Notes: generated by a model from the sequence alone, not told the origin. A stretch of DNA of 64,000 nucleotides from Pseudomonas fluorescens (GCA_902825215.1 LR782234.1:6155001-6219000), one strand, 5' to 3'; numbered from the stretch's first letter, positions 50,744-60,052 are shown. A program made the numbers and translations.

Positions 50744-51914
50744 GCGAACCTCCTTGATCAATAGTGGCGCAACGCGCCCAACCGATGGCGCGTCGTCCGC
50801 CCGCTGGCAAGCGGCCGTCGCGCAGGCGGGTGAAGGTAAGCAGATCAGCACTTTGTTGCAACGAGTAACCGGCGAGCGCATCGGCGCCCTCGCAGTTATT
50901 TGCCTTCAGGGTGATTTGCGCAGGCCAGGCACTGTCGAGATTGCCGGGATTTTCGAGCTGAATGTCGTAGAGACCGGCGTGTTCGCTGAACGTCACGCCG
51001 AGCCGACTGGTCAGTTGATCGCCACGGGCAACCGCCGCGAGCGTAGTCAGGCTCCAGGCGCGGCGATCATTGGCCAGCGGCAGGCGAAACCAGATCAGCC
51101 CCGCAAGATGCTTCGGCGGATCATCACGTAATGTTTGGCCGAGCCGGCTCAATTGCAGCGGATCGGCAAGCAGTTCCCGACGCTGACCGCCCCGCTCCAA
51201 TCGCACCTCGCTTTCCACCACCGGTGCCCCACCGTCATCCGGCAACAACGCCACGCCATAGGCGGGCAGTGCCAGATAGAACGGCTTGTCAGTGATCTGC
51301 GCCCAGCCCTTGGCCCATTTCAACGCTTGCTCGGGATCGAACAGACCGCGCCGAGGATCGCTGACCGCATGCACTTGCAGCACGCTGCTGTCGACGGTTT
51401 GCAGCAGCGCGGGCAGTTGCGGACTGTCGAGCCAGGCCGGCAGCGCGGTGATGCTCAGCGGCAACGTCGACGGCAATGCCGAGCGCAGCTGTTTGAGGAA
51501 TTCAGCGTAGGCCGGCAACCGCTCGTTGCCGGCATCGTGGTCGATTTCGATGCCGCTCACTGGCAGGCCCTGCGCCTGCCAATCGGCGAGCATTTGCAGA
51601 ATCTGCGCGGTGACCTGCTCCTGATCCAGCGCCTTGAGTTGGCCGTCGAGGCGGACTACCGCGATCAATCCCCGGCCATCGGCCTTCAGCAACGGCGCAT
51701 CGACCCGTGCCCGGCTCCAGCCTGCGTTCGGGAAGGCTTGCAGCGCCAGCACCCGCAGCGTGGAAAAATCAGCGCGGCTGTCACGCAACGCCGCCTCGTG
51801 GGCAGGCGTCCACTGGCGTTGCCAGACATACAGTTGCTGGTCGAGAGGCGGCGCATCCTGCGGTTTGCAGGCACACAGCAGCATCAAAATACATAGACCG
51901 ACGAGACGCCGCAT
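50730..51914 (-). CDS. DUF3142 lipoprotein
   Basis: 394 residues. The signal ends in a lipobox LCAC with the lipidated cysteine at residue 16, followed by KPQDAPPLDQQLYVWQRQW. DUF3142 features are WTPAHEAALRDSRADFSTLR, VSGIEIDHDAGNERLPAYAE and DKPFYLALPAYGVALL, which look like a glycosidase-like TIM barrel. The acidic EIDHD could be catalytic but activity is not established. Its 3' end overlaps the start of the 712-residue protein gene by 14 bases, so the two are co-translated and probably act together at the cell envelope. Confidence 0.82.
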   Translation of the reverse strand: MRRLVGLCILMLLCACKPQDAPPLDQQLYVWQRQWTPAHEAALRDSRADFSTLRVLALQAFPNAGWSRARVDAPLLKADGRGLIAVVRLDGQLKALDQEQVTAQILQMLADWQAQGLPVSGIEIDHDAGNERLPAYAEFLKQLRSALPSTLPLSITALPAWLDSPQLPALLQTVDSSVLQVHAVSDPRRGLFDPEQALKWAKGWAQITDKPFYLALPAYGVALLPDDGGAPVVESEVRLERGGQRRELLADPLQLSRLGQTLRDDPPKHLAGLIWFRLPLANDRRAWSLTTLAAVARGDQLTSRLGVTFSEHAGLYDIQLENPGNLDSAWPAQITLKANNCEGADALAGYSLQQSADLLTFTRLRDGRLPAGGRRAIGWARCATIDQGGSHVVP

Positions 51915-51966
51915 ACCTTGCAGATCCTTAAGAACGAGGCCGCAAGGTTACACAAAACCCTGTAGG

Positions 51967-52794
51967 TCAGGGCTTGCGCGCGATGATGACCTGGCTTTTC
52001 GCTACGACCGCATCCAGCGCCTGCTTGATCTGTGCGCCGCGCGGCGAATCCAGCAGCGCTTGCCAGGTTTCGGCCCAGTGGTTGAGCAACGGATGGTCCG
52101 GATTGCTGAAATCGACTTTGGCTTCCCAGAACAGCAGCATCCACATCGACCAGTAAAAACCGTACTGGCTGTGACTGATGATCTCCAGCCCGGCGTCGCT
52201 GACCAGCGTCTTGAATTGTTCTTCGCTGAGCACACGAATGTGGTTGGGCTTCTGGAAATACTCGGCCGCGGCGATGTCTTTTTGCAGGTCTTCAGAGCTG
52301 GGATGCGGCACGCTCAACAGGTACAACGCACCCGGTTTGCCGACGCGCACCAGCTCGGCGAGAAACTGCACGGGATCGTCGACATGCTCGATCACTTCGG
52401 TGGATACCACGCGCGTGGCCGTCGCATCGGCAATCGGCAGCGGATTGCAATCGGTGACGTGGCATTCGACGTCTCGCGCCGGGGTATCGCTCAGGCGCTG
52501 ACGGGTCGCTTCGACCTTGGCCGCGTCGATGTCAGCAATGATGATCCTGGCCCCGCGCATACCGCAGAAATGCACGTTGCCGCCGTCGCCACAACCGACA
52601 TCCAGCAACGTATCGTCGGCAGACACCACGAAGCCTTTGAACAGCTCGTTGGTCTCCTGGTTGAACCAGCCGCTGAGCTTGGCATCGTACAAGCCGAGCA
52701 TGTACGGATCGACTTTGCTGGCAACCGGTGCAACGGGTTGCGTCGGCGCCGGGGCTGGCGTCGCCGCCGTGAGTTTTTTCAACAGGCTCAGCAT
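51967..52794 (-). CDS. SAM-dependent methyltransferase (first paralogue)
   Basis: 275 residues. Class I methyltransferase: motif I TLLDVGCGDGGNVHF (about 63-77), IIIADIDAAKVEATR, EVIEHVDDPVQFLAELVRVG and LYLLSVPHPSSEDLQKDI. It is clearly paralogous to the gene at 53939: both have DAxLxGWF, LLKGF/LFKGF, the same LQK and PNHIRV/PNHVQI stretches and an identical KSQVIIARKP end. Its start overlaps the acyltransferase gene by 7 bases. Substrate is probably a sugar or terminal residue of the polysaccharide made by the neighbouring cluster. Confidence 0.87.
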   Translation of the reverse strand: MLSLLKKLTAATPAPAPTQPVAPVASKVDPYMLGLYDAKLSGWFNQETNELFKGFVVSADDTLLDVGCGDGGNVHFCGMRGARIIIADIDAAKVEATRQRLSDTPARDVECHVTDCNPLPIADATATRVVSTEVIEHVDDPVQFLAELVRVGKPGALYLLSVPHPSSEDLQKDIAAAEYFQKPNHIRVLSEEQFKTLVSDAGLEIISHSQYGFYWSMWMLLFWEAKVDFSNPDHPLLNHWAETWQALLDSPRGAQIKQALDAVVAKSQVIIARKP

Positions 52795-53942
52795 GAGGTG
52801 GCTCCAGAGGCAAGGACGGCGGATCGCGCGGTACCGAGGCGTTGCACCAGTGCGGCACCGCGGTTGCGCATGGGCATTTCGACCAGACGGTAATTCAGTT
52901 CACTGAGCAGCACGATCAGGCCAAAGGCGATCAGCAGCGTCAGGATCGGGTGGCCGGCGGGGCTGGGCAGACCGGCGCTTTGCAAGCGAAAGATCAGCTC
53001 TCGCACCAGTTGATAGGCCGGAATGTGGATCAGATAGATGCCGTAGGAACGGCTGCCGATCCATCCCAGCAGACGCTGCAGCGCACCGGCCGGCATCAGG
53101 TAGTTTCGATCGTACGAGGCAATCCACACCAGGATGGCGCTGAGCACAGCGATCGAACCGATGCGATACCAGGCGAAGGTGAAGCGGTCGGTGGCCATGA
53201 AGCTCAACAGCGCAGCGATCAGGATCAGCGCGCCGATCCCCAGCCACGGGCGGCGCAGCACCTCCGGTCGCCAGCGCTGATAGCCCGGCTGCGCGCTCCA
53301 CATCGCCAGCAGCACGCCGAGGGCCAGCGCATCGGTACGCACCACCATCAGCAACGGCGTACGCAGCGTAAAAATCTGCACCGCGACCAGCGCCAGCAAC
53401 ACCCACACCAGATGTTTGCGACAGAGCACGATCAACAGCGGAAACAGCAGGTAGAACTGCTCCTCCAGCGCCAGACTCCAGTAAACGAAACTGCTGCCGT
53501 ATTCGTAGCGGAAGAAGCTGTCGGCGAAGCGAAAGTTGGCGTACTGAAAGACCCCGGCAAGGGTCGCTTGCAAGTTGGCCGACAGCGTACCGAACGCTCC
53601 CGAACGGTTGACGAACAGGCACGCCAGCAACATCAGCGCCAGCCACAGCCAGGCCGAGGGCAACAAGCGAAAGGCGCGACGCAGCCAAAAGTTGCGCGTC
53701 TGCTGCCAGTATTGCTGGCGGCTAGTGCAGCCTTGCAATGCCGGGATCAGGCTGCGCGCGATGACGAAACCGGAGATGGCGAAAAACAGGTCGACGCCCC
53801 ACCACGGCTGCGCCCAGGCATGGATCCTGGCCAGCAGCGGCACCACATCGGTAAACAGGCTGCCTTGCAAGTGGTGAAACAGCACGCCCAATACCGCGAT
53901 GGCGCGCAGCACTTCGATGTCCATGATGCGTTTGCCGCTCAT
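52788..53942 (-). CDS. Acyltransferase 3 family membrane protein (OafA-like)
   Basis: 384 residues with about ten membrane helices. Family motifs: DIEVLRAIAVLGVLFHHLQG (active His), WGVDLFFAISGFVIARSLIP, FWLRRAFRLLPSAWLWLAL and WSLALEEQFYLLFPLLIVLC. Such proteins transfer acetyl (or other acyl) groups to surface polysaccharides. It lies between two paralogous methyltransferase genes, with overlaps of 7 and 4 bases, so it is part of the polysaccharide-modification operon. Confidence 0.9.
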   Translation of the reverse strand: MSGKRIMDIEVLRAIAVLGVLFHHLQGSLFTDVVPLLARIHAWAQPWWGVDLFFAISGFVIARSLIPALQGCTSRQQYWQQTRNFWLRRAFRLLPSAWLWLALMLLACLFVNRSGAFGTLSANLQATLAGVFQYANFRFADSFFRYEYGSSFVYWSLALEEQFYLLFPLLIVLCRKHLVWVLLALVAVQIFTLRTPLLMVVRTDALALGVLLAMWSAQPGYQRWRPEVLRRPWLGIGALILIAALLSFMATDRFTFAWYRIGSIAVLSAILVWIASYDRNYLMPAGALQRLLGWIGSRSYGIYLIHIPAYQLVRELIFRLQSAGLPSPAGHPILTLLIAFGLIVLLSELNYRLVEMPMRNRGAALVQRLGTARSAVLASGATSC

Positions 53943-54817
53943 GGCGCATCTCCGGCAGTGAGTGGCTTGCGCGCGATGATCACCTGGCTCTTGGGCAGGA
54001 AGCTGTCGAGGGTTTGTTTGATCGCCACACCGCCGGGTTGCGTGAGCAAGTCTTGCCAGGTTCGCGCCCAGCTTTCCATCAAGGGCATGAACGGCGGCTG
54101 AATGCGGTCACGCACCGCGCCGCCCGGATCACGACCGGCGGCGCGTTCGCCGGCCCAGAAAAAAATCATGCCCATCACCCAGAAGAAGCCGCTGGCCTGA
54201 CGATGCTCGATCACCAGGCCGGCCTCCTCCACCAGCGCGGCAAAACGCTCTGCGCTGAAAATCTGCACATGGTTGGGTGACTGGTAGTAGCTGGCCGGGG
54301 CGATGCCTTTTTGCAGGTGCTCACCGGCCGGTGCAGGGACGCTGAGCAGATACTGCGCGCCGGGACGTCCCATGCGCACCAGCTCGGCCATGAACGGCTC
54401 GGGTTCGGCGATATGCTCCAGCACTTCCATGCACACCACTTTGCTCGCGCAGCCGTCAGCCAGCGGCAACGGCAAACTGTTGCTGACCAGACCAAGACTG
54501 GCTTTTGCGCCGTGTGCCTCGACCTGCCGCGCAAGGTCACGCACCTTGGCGTGCTCGCTGTCGGTGAAAATCACCGAAGCCCCCTGACGCACGGCGAACA
54601 GCGTCGCCACGCCTTCGCCGCAACCGACGTCAAGCACGCTGTCGTCGGCAGTGATCGCAAAGCCCTTGAGCAGTTCGCCGCTGTCATTGAGGAACCAGCC
54701 ATCGAGCACCGCGTCGTGCAGACCGACATCGCGCGGCGACAGCGTTGCTGCCGGCGGTTCAGCCGAAGTTTGCGCAGCGCGTGCCGGCAGCCATCGCGCG
54801 AGCAGTCGCCTGATCAT
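53939..54817 (-). CDS. SAM-dependent methyltransferase (second paralogue)
   Basis: 292 residues from ATG 54817, which overlaps the stop of the upstream glycosyltransferase (ATGA). Motif I is SVLDVGCGEGVATLF, followed by VIFTDSEHAKVRDLA and EVLEHIAEPEPFMAELVRMG. It shares the KSQVIIARKP end and the overall layout of the gene at 51967, so it is a duplicate that has diverged. Substrate unknown; probably the same polysaccharide. Confidence 0.87.
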   Translation of the reverse strand: MIRRLLARWLPARAAQTSAEPPAATLSPRDVGLHDAVLDGWFLNDSGELLKGFAITADDSVLDVGCGEGVATLFAVRQGASVIFTDSEHAKVRDLARQVEAHGAKASLGLVSNSLPLPLADGCASKVVCMEVLEHIAEPEPFMAELVRMGRPGAQYLLSVPAPAGEHLQKGIAPASYYQSPNHVQIFSAERFAALVEEAGLVIEHRQASGFFWVMGMIFFWAGERAAGRDPGGAVRDRIQPPFMPLMESWARTWQDLLTQPGGVAIKQTLDSFLPKSQVIIARKPLTAGDAP

Positions 54818-56118
54818 GCGAGCGAAGCTTGCGCAGGCACCGGCGCGGCGGCGGGCAACGGCGATTCGAGAAAGGCGCGCAAGCGCAGCTCGGTGCTGGC
54901 CTGGCTGCAGAAGCGTTGCAGGCTCTGCACCGCTGCGCCCGACATGGCGGCATAACGCTGCGGATCGTTTTTCGCCACCGCGTAGCTGTCGCGATAGGCG
55001 ACGCACAACGAGTCCCAATCGGTCATGTAACGCAGGGTCCGGTAGGCCGCGCGCGGGTCATGCGGCCAGGCCGTGAGCTCTTCGGTGAAATCGACCAGGA
55101 ATGCGTTGTCGCCGCTGATGTAATCGGCCATTGCCGTGTTGACCGGGGCAATCGCCGGTTTGCCGCAGGACATGAATTCCATCAGCGGCAAGCACTGGCC
55201 TTCACCATAGGAACTGTTGACCACGTAACTGGTGGCCTGCACCAGCGCCTCGTAGTCGGCATCGGCCAGATAGCCGTGGATCAGCACGATCCTGCATTGA
55301 TAAAACTGGTTCTTGTACAGATGGTGCAGCATGTCGGTCAGCGCATTGGCGATGTCGTGGTGCGTCAGTTTCAGCACCAGCGTCGCATCGCTGACCTCGC
55401 GAAACGTGGTGCAGAACGCACTGATCATGTCCTGCCAGTTCTTGCGTCCGTCGTAAGGGTTGAACACCGAGGTGTAGACCACACCGTCCAGTTGCAACGG
55501 GCGATCCTGCGCCGGTGCGTCAAACGATATTGGTGTGCCTTCGCACAACCCCGGCGGGCCATATGGACGCAGATCCGTCTCGCGACTGTCGATCAGCAAA
55601 CCGCGCAGATTGAGCGTTACGCCCTCCACCACCGGGCACTTGAGCAATGCTTCACCGCGCGCGGCAAAACGGTCCCACACCGGCGCGGGAATCGCGCACA
55701 CCGGATAGTCGGCACCCATCACATCGCGCACAGCGTTGACGGTGAACGTCGAATGGGTGATCGCCCGGCCACATGCCTGCAGGACCACGCGCCAGTCATG
55801 CCGTGGTTCACCCTGCCAGCTCTCGGTGGGGATGGTGCTGAACTCCCAGGCGAACACAGGAATGGTCGGGCACGCGTAATGAATCGGCGTGCGATGCGGT
55901 GGCGAGAACGACAGAAAAACGCAGTCTTCGCCGCGACTCTGGCAGTCGAGATACAAGCGGTCGACCAGTTCGTCAGGGTTGCTGACTTCGATCACCTGAC
56001 CGATCCGCTCCAGCACCGGGCGGAACTCCTTGAGCACGAAGTAATAGCTGTACTCGGGCCGTCCGAGATTCTGCTGGATGTTGCTCTTGTTGGTTTCCGA
56101 ATGAATGATGATCAGCAT
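54814..56118 (-). CDS. Glycosyltransferase group 1 (GT4-type), first paralogue
   Basis: 434 residues from ATG 56118. The N-terminal SNIQQNLGRPEYSYYFVLKE is shared with the next gene. The C-terminal GT-B part contains VVYTSVFNPYDGRKNWQDMI, RIVLIHGYLADADYEALVQA, NSSYGEGQCLPLMEFMSCGK (nucleotide-sugar site with the EX7E-like pattern) and PAIAPVNTAMADYI. It adds sugars to the polysaccharide, but the donor and linkage are not readable. Overlaps the upstream gene by 7 bases and the methyltransferase by 4. Confidence 0.87.
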   Translation of the reverse strand: MLIIIHSETNKSNIQQNLGRPEYSYYFVLKEFRPVLERIGQVIEVSNPDELVDRLYLDCQSRGEDCVFLSFSPPHRTPIHYACPTIPVFAWEFSTIPTESWQGEPRHDWRVVLQACGRAITHSTFTVNAVRDVMGADYPVCAIPAPVWDRFAARGEALLKCPVVEGVTLNLRGLLIDSRETDLRPYGPPGLCEGTPISFDAPAQDRPLQLDGVVYTSVFNPYDGRKNWQDMISAFCTTFREVSDATLVLKLTHHDIANALTDMLHHLYKNQFYQCRIVLIHGYLADADYEALVQATSYVVNSSYGEGQCLPLMEFMSCGKPAIAPVNTAMADYISGDNAFLVDFTEELTAWPHDPRAAYRTLRYMTDWDSLCVAYRDSYAVAKNDPQRYAAMSGAAVQSLQRFCSQASTELRLRAFLESPLPAAAPVPAQASLA

Positions 56119-57740
56119 GAGGCGGCCCCGGTCATGACTGCCAGGGGCATGGGCTCAGCTGGCGCCTGCAGGTTGAAAAACGTCTTTACGCGCTGCTGCA
56201 CCGGCGCGAAACCGCAATATTCACGCATGCGTTCACTGGCCGCGGCCGCCATCGCCTGATAGGCCTCTGGTTGCTGTTTGGCCATGGCATAGCTGTTTTC
56301 ATAAGCGGCTTTCAATGAGCCCCAATCAGGACGATGGCGCAGGGTGCGATAGAGAATGCGCACGTCTTCCGGCCAGATGGTCGGCTCGCGGCTCGACTTG
56401 ACGATAAAACCGACACGCTCGTCGATGTAATCGCCCATCGCGGTGTGGTCAGGCGCAATCACCGGCCGCGCGCAGGACATGAACTCCATCAACGGCAGGC
56501 ACAAACCTTCGCAGCGCGATGCGTTGACGTAGAAGCTGGCAGCGCCATACAGGCGGGCAAACTCCTCGTCTTCCAGATAGCCGTGCATCACCACCACCCG
56601 GCAGGCAAACGGCGACAGCTGCGAGAGCAGCGTGATCAAATGAACGTAGTAACTCGACAGATCGTTTTGGGTGATTTTCAGCACCAGCGTGGCGTCTTCG
56701 ACTTCACGCATGGCCCAGCAGAACGCGGTGATCAGGTGATGCCAGTTCTTGCGTCCGTCCTCGGGGTTGAACACGCTGACATACACCACACCGCTGACGT
56801 CGACCTGAACCTGTGCATCGGTGTCGGGCAGTACGGCTTGTGGGTGTTCGGCCTGCTCTTGCGCTTGTTCCACCGTGACGGGCAAGCAATCGGCAGCAGG
56901 TGCGGGCGCAACGGCGAGCGGCTGCCGGTCAGCCCCGGTGAATAGATCACTGAGCGCCTCGCGATACCACTGCAACAGATTGTGCTTGAGCAGAAACAGC
57001 GGCGTGTGCTCGGAAGGCGCCGTCAGCGCCCGATAGCCCTCACGCAGATAATGCTTGCTGATCAAAAGCCTTCGCCGCAGGGTCAACTCGGGCGGGGGTT
57101 CCGGCTCGGGCGGTGGCTCATCGGCGGGTTCCGCGAGGCCACGGATCTCCAGCTCCTGTTCATTGTGAATCGGTGCGATCAAGCCATCGGCGGACAAGCC
57201 CAATGCGCGGCTGTCGATGATGCAGCCCTTGATCTGCAAGGTACTGCCGGGGTTTACCGGAACACTGGGATAATCCTCGCGCACTGGCGCGAAGCGCTCC
57301 CACAGTGGCGTGGGCAACACCAGCACCGGGAAATCTGCACCGAGGCTGCGACGGATCGCCTGCGCGGTGTGGGTGGACAGGGTGATCACCCGGCCATGGC
57401 GCGCGAGCATCTGGCGCCAGTCCTGGCGTTCATCGCCGGGCGCGAATTCGCTGGGGATCGAGTCGTACTCCCAGGCAATCACGCAGACCATCGGGCATTG
57501 CAGACCGGTCGGGGTTTTGTGTGGCGGCGCAAACGACAGGAACAGGCAGTCTTCACCGGCCTCACGCAATTGCAGATACAACGGATCGACGTCGTCAGGC
57601 GAGGCCACCACATGCACCTGGCCAAGGCTTTCCAGCACCGGGCGATAGGCCTTGAGCACGAAGTAGTAGCTGTATTCCGGCCGCCCCAGACTTTGACTGA
57701 TGGAGCGATCGTTGACGTCCGAGTAAAGAATGAAATTCAT
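56112..57740 (-). CDS. Glycosyltransferase group 1, second paralogue with insert
   Basis: 542 residues, first gene of the leftward modification operon. N-terminal RSISQSLGRPEYSYYFVLKA and C-terminal GVVYVSVFNPEDGRKNWHHL, RVVVMHGYLEDEEFARLYGA and NASRCEGLCLPLMEFMSCAR match the downstream paralogue. Relative to it there is an insert of about 110 residues (about 205-315) rich in Pro/Glu (EPADEPPPEPEPPPEL), a likely flexible linker with a small domain. Probable rhamnosyl- or mannosyl-type transferase; specificity unknown. Confidence 0.86.
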   Translation of the reverse strand: MNFILYSDVNDRSISQSLGRPEYSYYFVLKAYRPVLESLGQVHVVASPDDVDPLYLQLREAGEDCLFLSFAPPHKTPTGLQCPMVCVIAWEYDSIPSEFAPGDERQDWRQMLARHGRVITLSTHTAQAIRRSLGADFPVLVLPTPLWERFAPVREDYPSVPVNPGSTLQIKGCIIDSRALGLSADGLIAPIHNEQELEIRGLAEPADEPPPEPEPPPELTLRRRLLISKHYLREGYRALTAPSEHTPLFLLKHNLLQWYREALSDLFTGADRQPLAVAPAPAADCLPVTVEQAQEQAEHPQAVLPDTDAQVQVDVSGVVYVSVFNPEDGRKNWHHLITAFCWAMREVEDATLVLKITQNDLSSYYVHLITLLSQLSPFACRVVVMHGYLEDEEFARLYGAASFYVNASRCEGLCLPLMEFMSCARPVIAPDHTAMGDYIDERVGFIVKSSREPTIWPEDVRILYRTLRHRPDWGSLKAAYENSYAMAKQQPEAYQAMAAAASERMREYCGFAPVQQRVKTFFNLQAPAEPMPLAVMTGAASC

Positions 57741-58166
57741 GGCATCCCACGATGAAGCAGCCGTCCCGGCAACCTCATGCTATGACGGCCGGGCACGGGG
57801 TTCAGCCGGCATTGCCGCTGCTGATCCCGCTACCTCAAACACGTCTTCGTTCTTGTTTTAGTGGTCGGTTTCACCCTGTTGCGCAATACCCGCAGCGAAC
57901 CTTGGGAATGGCGACGAGGGCCATTCTAAACACATCCATCGCAGCTCCGGGAACCGCCCGCCGAGAATAAATCCGGCTACGCTGACGAGAACTGACCGGT
58001 CACGGTTTGCCCTGTTGAAATTGCCGCGCTTTTGGCACAGATTGGGCACAAATAACTACAACAACGGACTTCGCCCGTCTTTCAACCGGTTTTTCCATCG
58101 GTCTGACAGACCTCTCCTCAAACTCTGTGGGAAAGTGGCGCAAGTTCAAGACCAAGGGGTCGCTGC
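57741..58166. other. Divergent intergenic region of the polysaccharide locus
   Basis: 426 bases between the leftward glycosyltransferase operon and rmd. I see no gene or RNA. It must hold both promoters. The only recognisable signal is a sigma-54-like element at 58033-58048 facing rmd. Confidence 0.6.
58033..58048 (+). promoter_or_regulatory. Sigma-54-like promoter before rmd
   Basis: TGGCACAGATTGGGCA has GG and GC with the required 10-base spacing and matches TGGCACRNNNNTTGCW except for GG in place of TT. It lies about 119 bases upstream of the rmd start. Confidence 0.4.
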
Positions 58167-59081
58167 TTGAAAAAACGTCTGTTCGTTACGGGCCTTACCG
58201 GCTTCGTGGGACAACATCTTCAGTCTCGTCTGGCCTCGCCTGATTCGACATGGGAGTTGCTGCCTGCCGCAGCGCCCTATGACCTGACGGATGCCGAAAG
58301 CCTCAGTGATCTCTGGCCGCAAATGCCCGACGCGGTGATTCATCTGGCCGGACAAACCTTCGTTCCCGAAGCCTTCCGCGATCCGGCGCGCACCCTCGCC
58401 ATCAATCTGTTCGGTACCCTCAATCTGTTGCAGGCGCTCAAGGCGCGCGGCTTCACTGGCACTTTTCTGTATGTCAGCTCCGGCGATGTCTACGGACAGG
58501 TCGGCGAAAGCGCTCTGCCAATTACCGAACAGCATCCGCCCTGCCCGCGCAACCCCTATGCAGTGAGCAAATTGTCCGCCGAGTTTCTCAGCCTGCAATG
58601 GGGCCTGAGCGAAGGCTGGCCGGTGCTGGTCGCACGCCCGTTCAATCACATCGGCAGCGGGCAGAAAGACAGCTTTGTCATCGCCAGTGCCGCGCGCCAG
58701 ATCAACCGCATCAAACTCGGCCTGCAAGGGCCGCAACTGGAAGTCGGCGACATCGACGTGACCCGTGATTTTCTCGATGTCGGCGATGTGATCTCGGCCT
58801 ATCTGGCGCTGCTTGAAAGCGGTACGGCCGGGCAGGTCTACAACATTTGTTCTGGCCGCGAGCAAAGCATTCGCAGCCTGATCGAACAGCTGGGCGACCT
58901 TGCCGAGGTCGAGTTGCAACTGGTTCAGGACCCGGCGCGCATGCGCCGTGCCGACCAGCGTCGCGTTTGCGGCAACCACGCAAAACTGGCCACAGCCACT
59001 GGATGGGCGCCGGCCATCACCACACAACAATCCCTGCGGACGATCCTGTCCGACTGGGAGACGCGAGTACGACAAGAATGA
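58167..59081 (+). CDS. rmd: GDP-6-deoxy-D-lyxo-4-hexulose reductase (Rmd)
   Basis: 304 residues from a TTG at 58167 with AAGGGG eight bases upstream. SDR fold: the NAD(P) loop FVTGLTGFVGQHLQ near the N-terminus, DAVIHLAGQTFVPEAF, YVSSGDVYG, and the catalytic Tyr and Lys in NPYAVSKLSAE. It reduces the Gmd product to GDP-D-rhamnose, the precursor of the A-band (common) polysaccharide. The stop overlaps the gmd start (ATGA). Order rmd-gmd-wbpW-wzm-wzt is that of the P. aeruginosa A-band locus. Confidence 0.92.
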   Translation: MKKRLFVTGLTGFVGQHLQSRLASPDSTWELLPAAAPYDLTDAESLSDLWPQMPDAVIHLAGQTFVPEAFRDPARTLAINLFGTLNLLQALKARGFTGTFLYVSSGDVYGQVGESALPITEQHPPCPRNPYAVSKLSAEFLSLQWGLSEGWPVLVARPFNHIGSGQKDSFVIASAARQINRIKLGLQGPQLEVGDIDVTRDFLDVGDVISAYLALLESGTAGQVYNICSGREQSIRSLIEQLGDLAEVELQLVQDPARMRRADQRRVCGNHAKLATATGWAPAITTQQSLRTILSDWETRVRQE

Positions 59082-60049
59082 CCAAAAGTGCACTGATCAC
59101 AGGGATCACCGGCCAGGACGGCGCGTATCTGGCCAAATTGTTGCTCGACAAGGGCTACACGGTTTACGGCTTCGTCGCCCGGCGCAGCAGCGATTCACGC
59201 TGGCGTCTGCGCGAAATGGGCGTCGAAGCCGACATCGTCTATCTGGACGGTGACATGGCCGATGCCTGTTCGGTACAGCGTGCAGTCATTCAAGCGAAAC
59301 CCGACGAAATCTATAACCTCGCCGCGCAAAGCTTCGTCGCCGCCTCGTGGAATCAACCGGTGACCACCGGCATCGTCGACGGTCTGGGGGTCACCCATCT
59401 GCTCGAAGCGATCCGCCAGTTCAGTCCGCACACGCGCTTTTATCAGGCCTCGACCAGCGAAATGTTCGGCCTGATCCAGGCCGAGCAGCAGGACGAAAAC
59501 ACCCCGTTCTATCCGCGCAGCCCCTATGGCGTGGCCAAGCTCTATGGCCACTGGATCACCGTCAACTACCGCGAAAGTTTTAACCTGCACGCCAGCAGCG
59601 GCATTCTGTTCAACCACGAATCACCGCTGCGCGGTATCGAGTTCGTAACGCGTAAGGTCACTGACGCCGCTGCGCGCATCAAGCAGGGCAAACAGCAGGA
59701 GCTGGCCCTGGGCAACATCGATGCGAAACGCGATTGGGGCTTTGCCGGTGATTACGTCGAAGCCATGTGGCTGATGCTGCAACAGGACAAGCCCGACGAT
59801 TTCGTGGTCGCCACCGGCGTCACCACCACGGTGCGGGAAATGTGCCGGATCGCCTTCGATCACGTCGGCCTCGACTACCGCGATTTCGTGAAGATCGACC
59901 CGGCGTTCTTCCGCCCGGCCGAAGTCGAAGTGCTGCTCGGCAACCCGGCCAAGGCGCAGCGGGTGCTGGGCTGGAAGCCGAAGACCGACCTGGATACCTT
60001 GATCCGCATGATGATGGATGCGGACATGAAACGCGTCGCCAAGGAGTAG
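59078..60049 (+). CDS. gmd: GDP-mannose 4,6-dehydratase
   Basis: 323 residues. Extended SDR: ALITGITGQDGAYLAKLLLD at the N-terminus, AAQSFVAASWNQPV, YQASTSEMFG and the catalytic SPYGVAKLYGHW; the C-terminal FFRPAEVEVLLGNPAKAQRV is typical of Gmd. It converts GDP-D-mannose to GDP-4-keto-6-deoxy-D-mannose, the substrate of Rmd. It overlaps rmd by 4 bases and is 3 bases from wbpW. Confidence 0.95.
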   Translation: MTKSALITGITGQDGAYLAKLLLDKGYTVYGFVARRSSDSRWRLREMGVEADIVYLDGDMADACSVQRAVIQAKPDEIYNLAAQSFVAASWNQPVTTGIVDGLGVTHLLEAIRQFSPHTRFYQASTSEMFGLIQAEQQDENTPFYPRSPYGVAKLYGHWITVNYRESFNLHASSGILFNHESPLRGIEFVTRKVTDAAARIKQGKQQELALGNIDAKRDWGFAGDYVEAMWLMLQQDKPDDFVVATGVTTTVREMCRIAFDHVGLDYRDFVKIDPAFFRPAEVEVLLGNPAKAQRVLGWKPKTDLDTLIRMMMDADMKRVAKE

Positions 60050-60052
60050 GCC

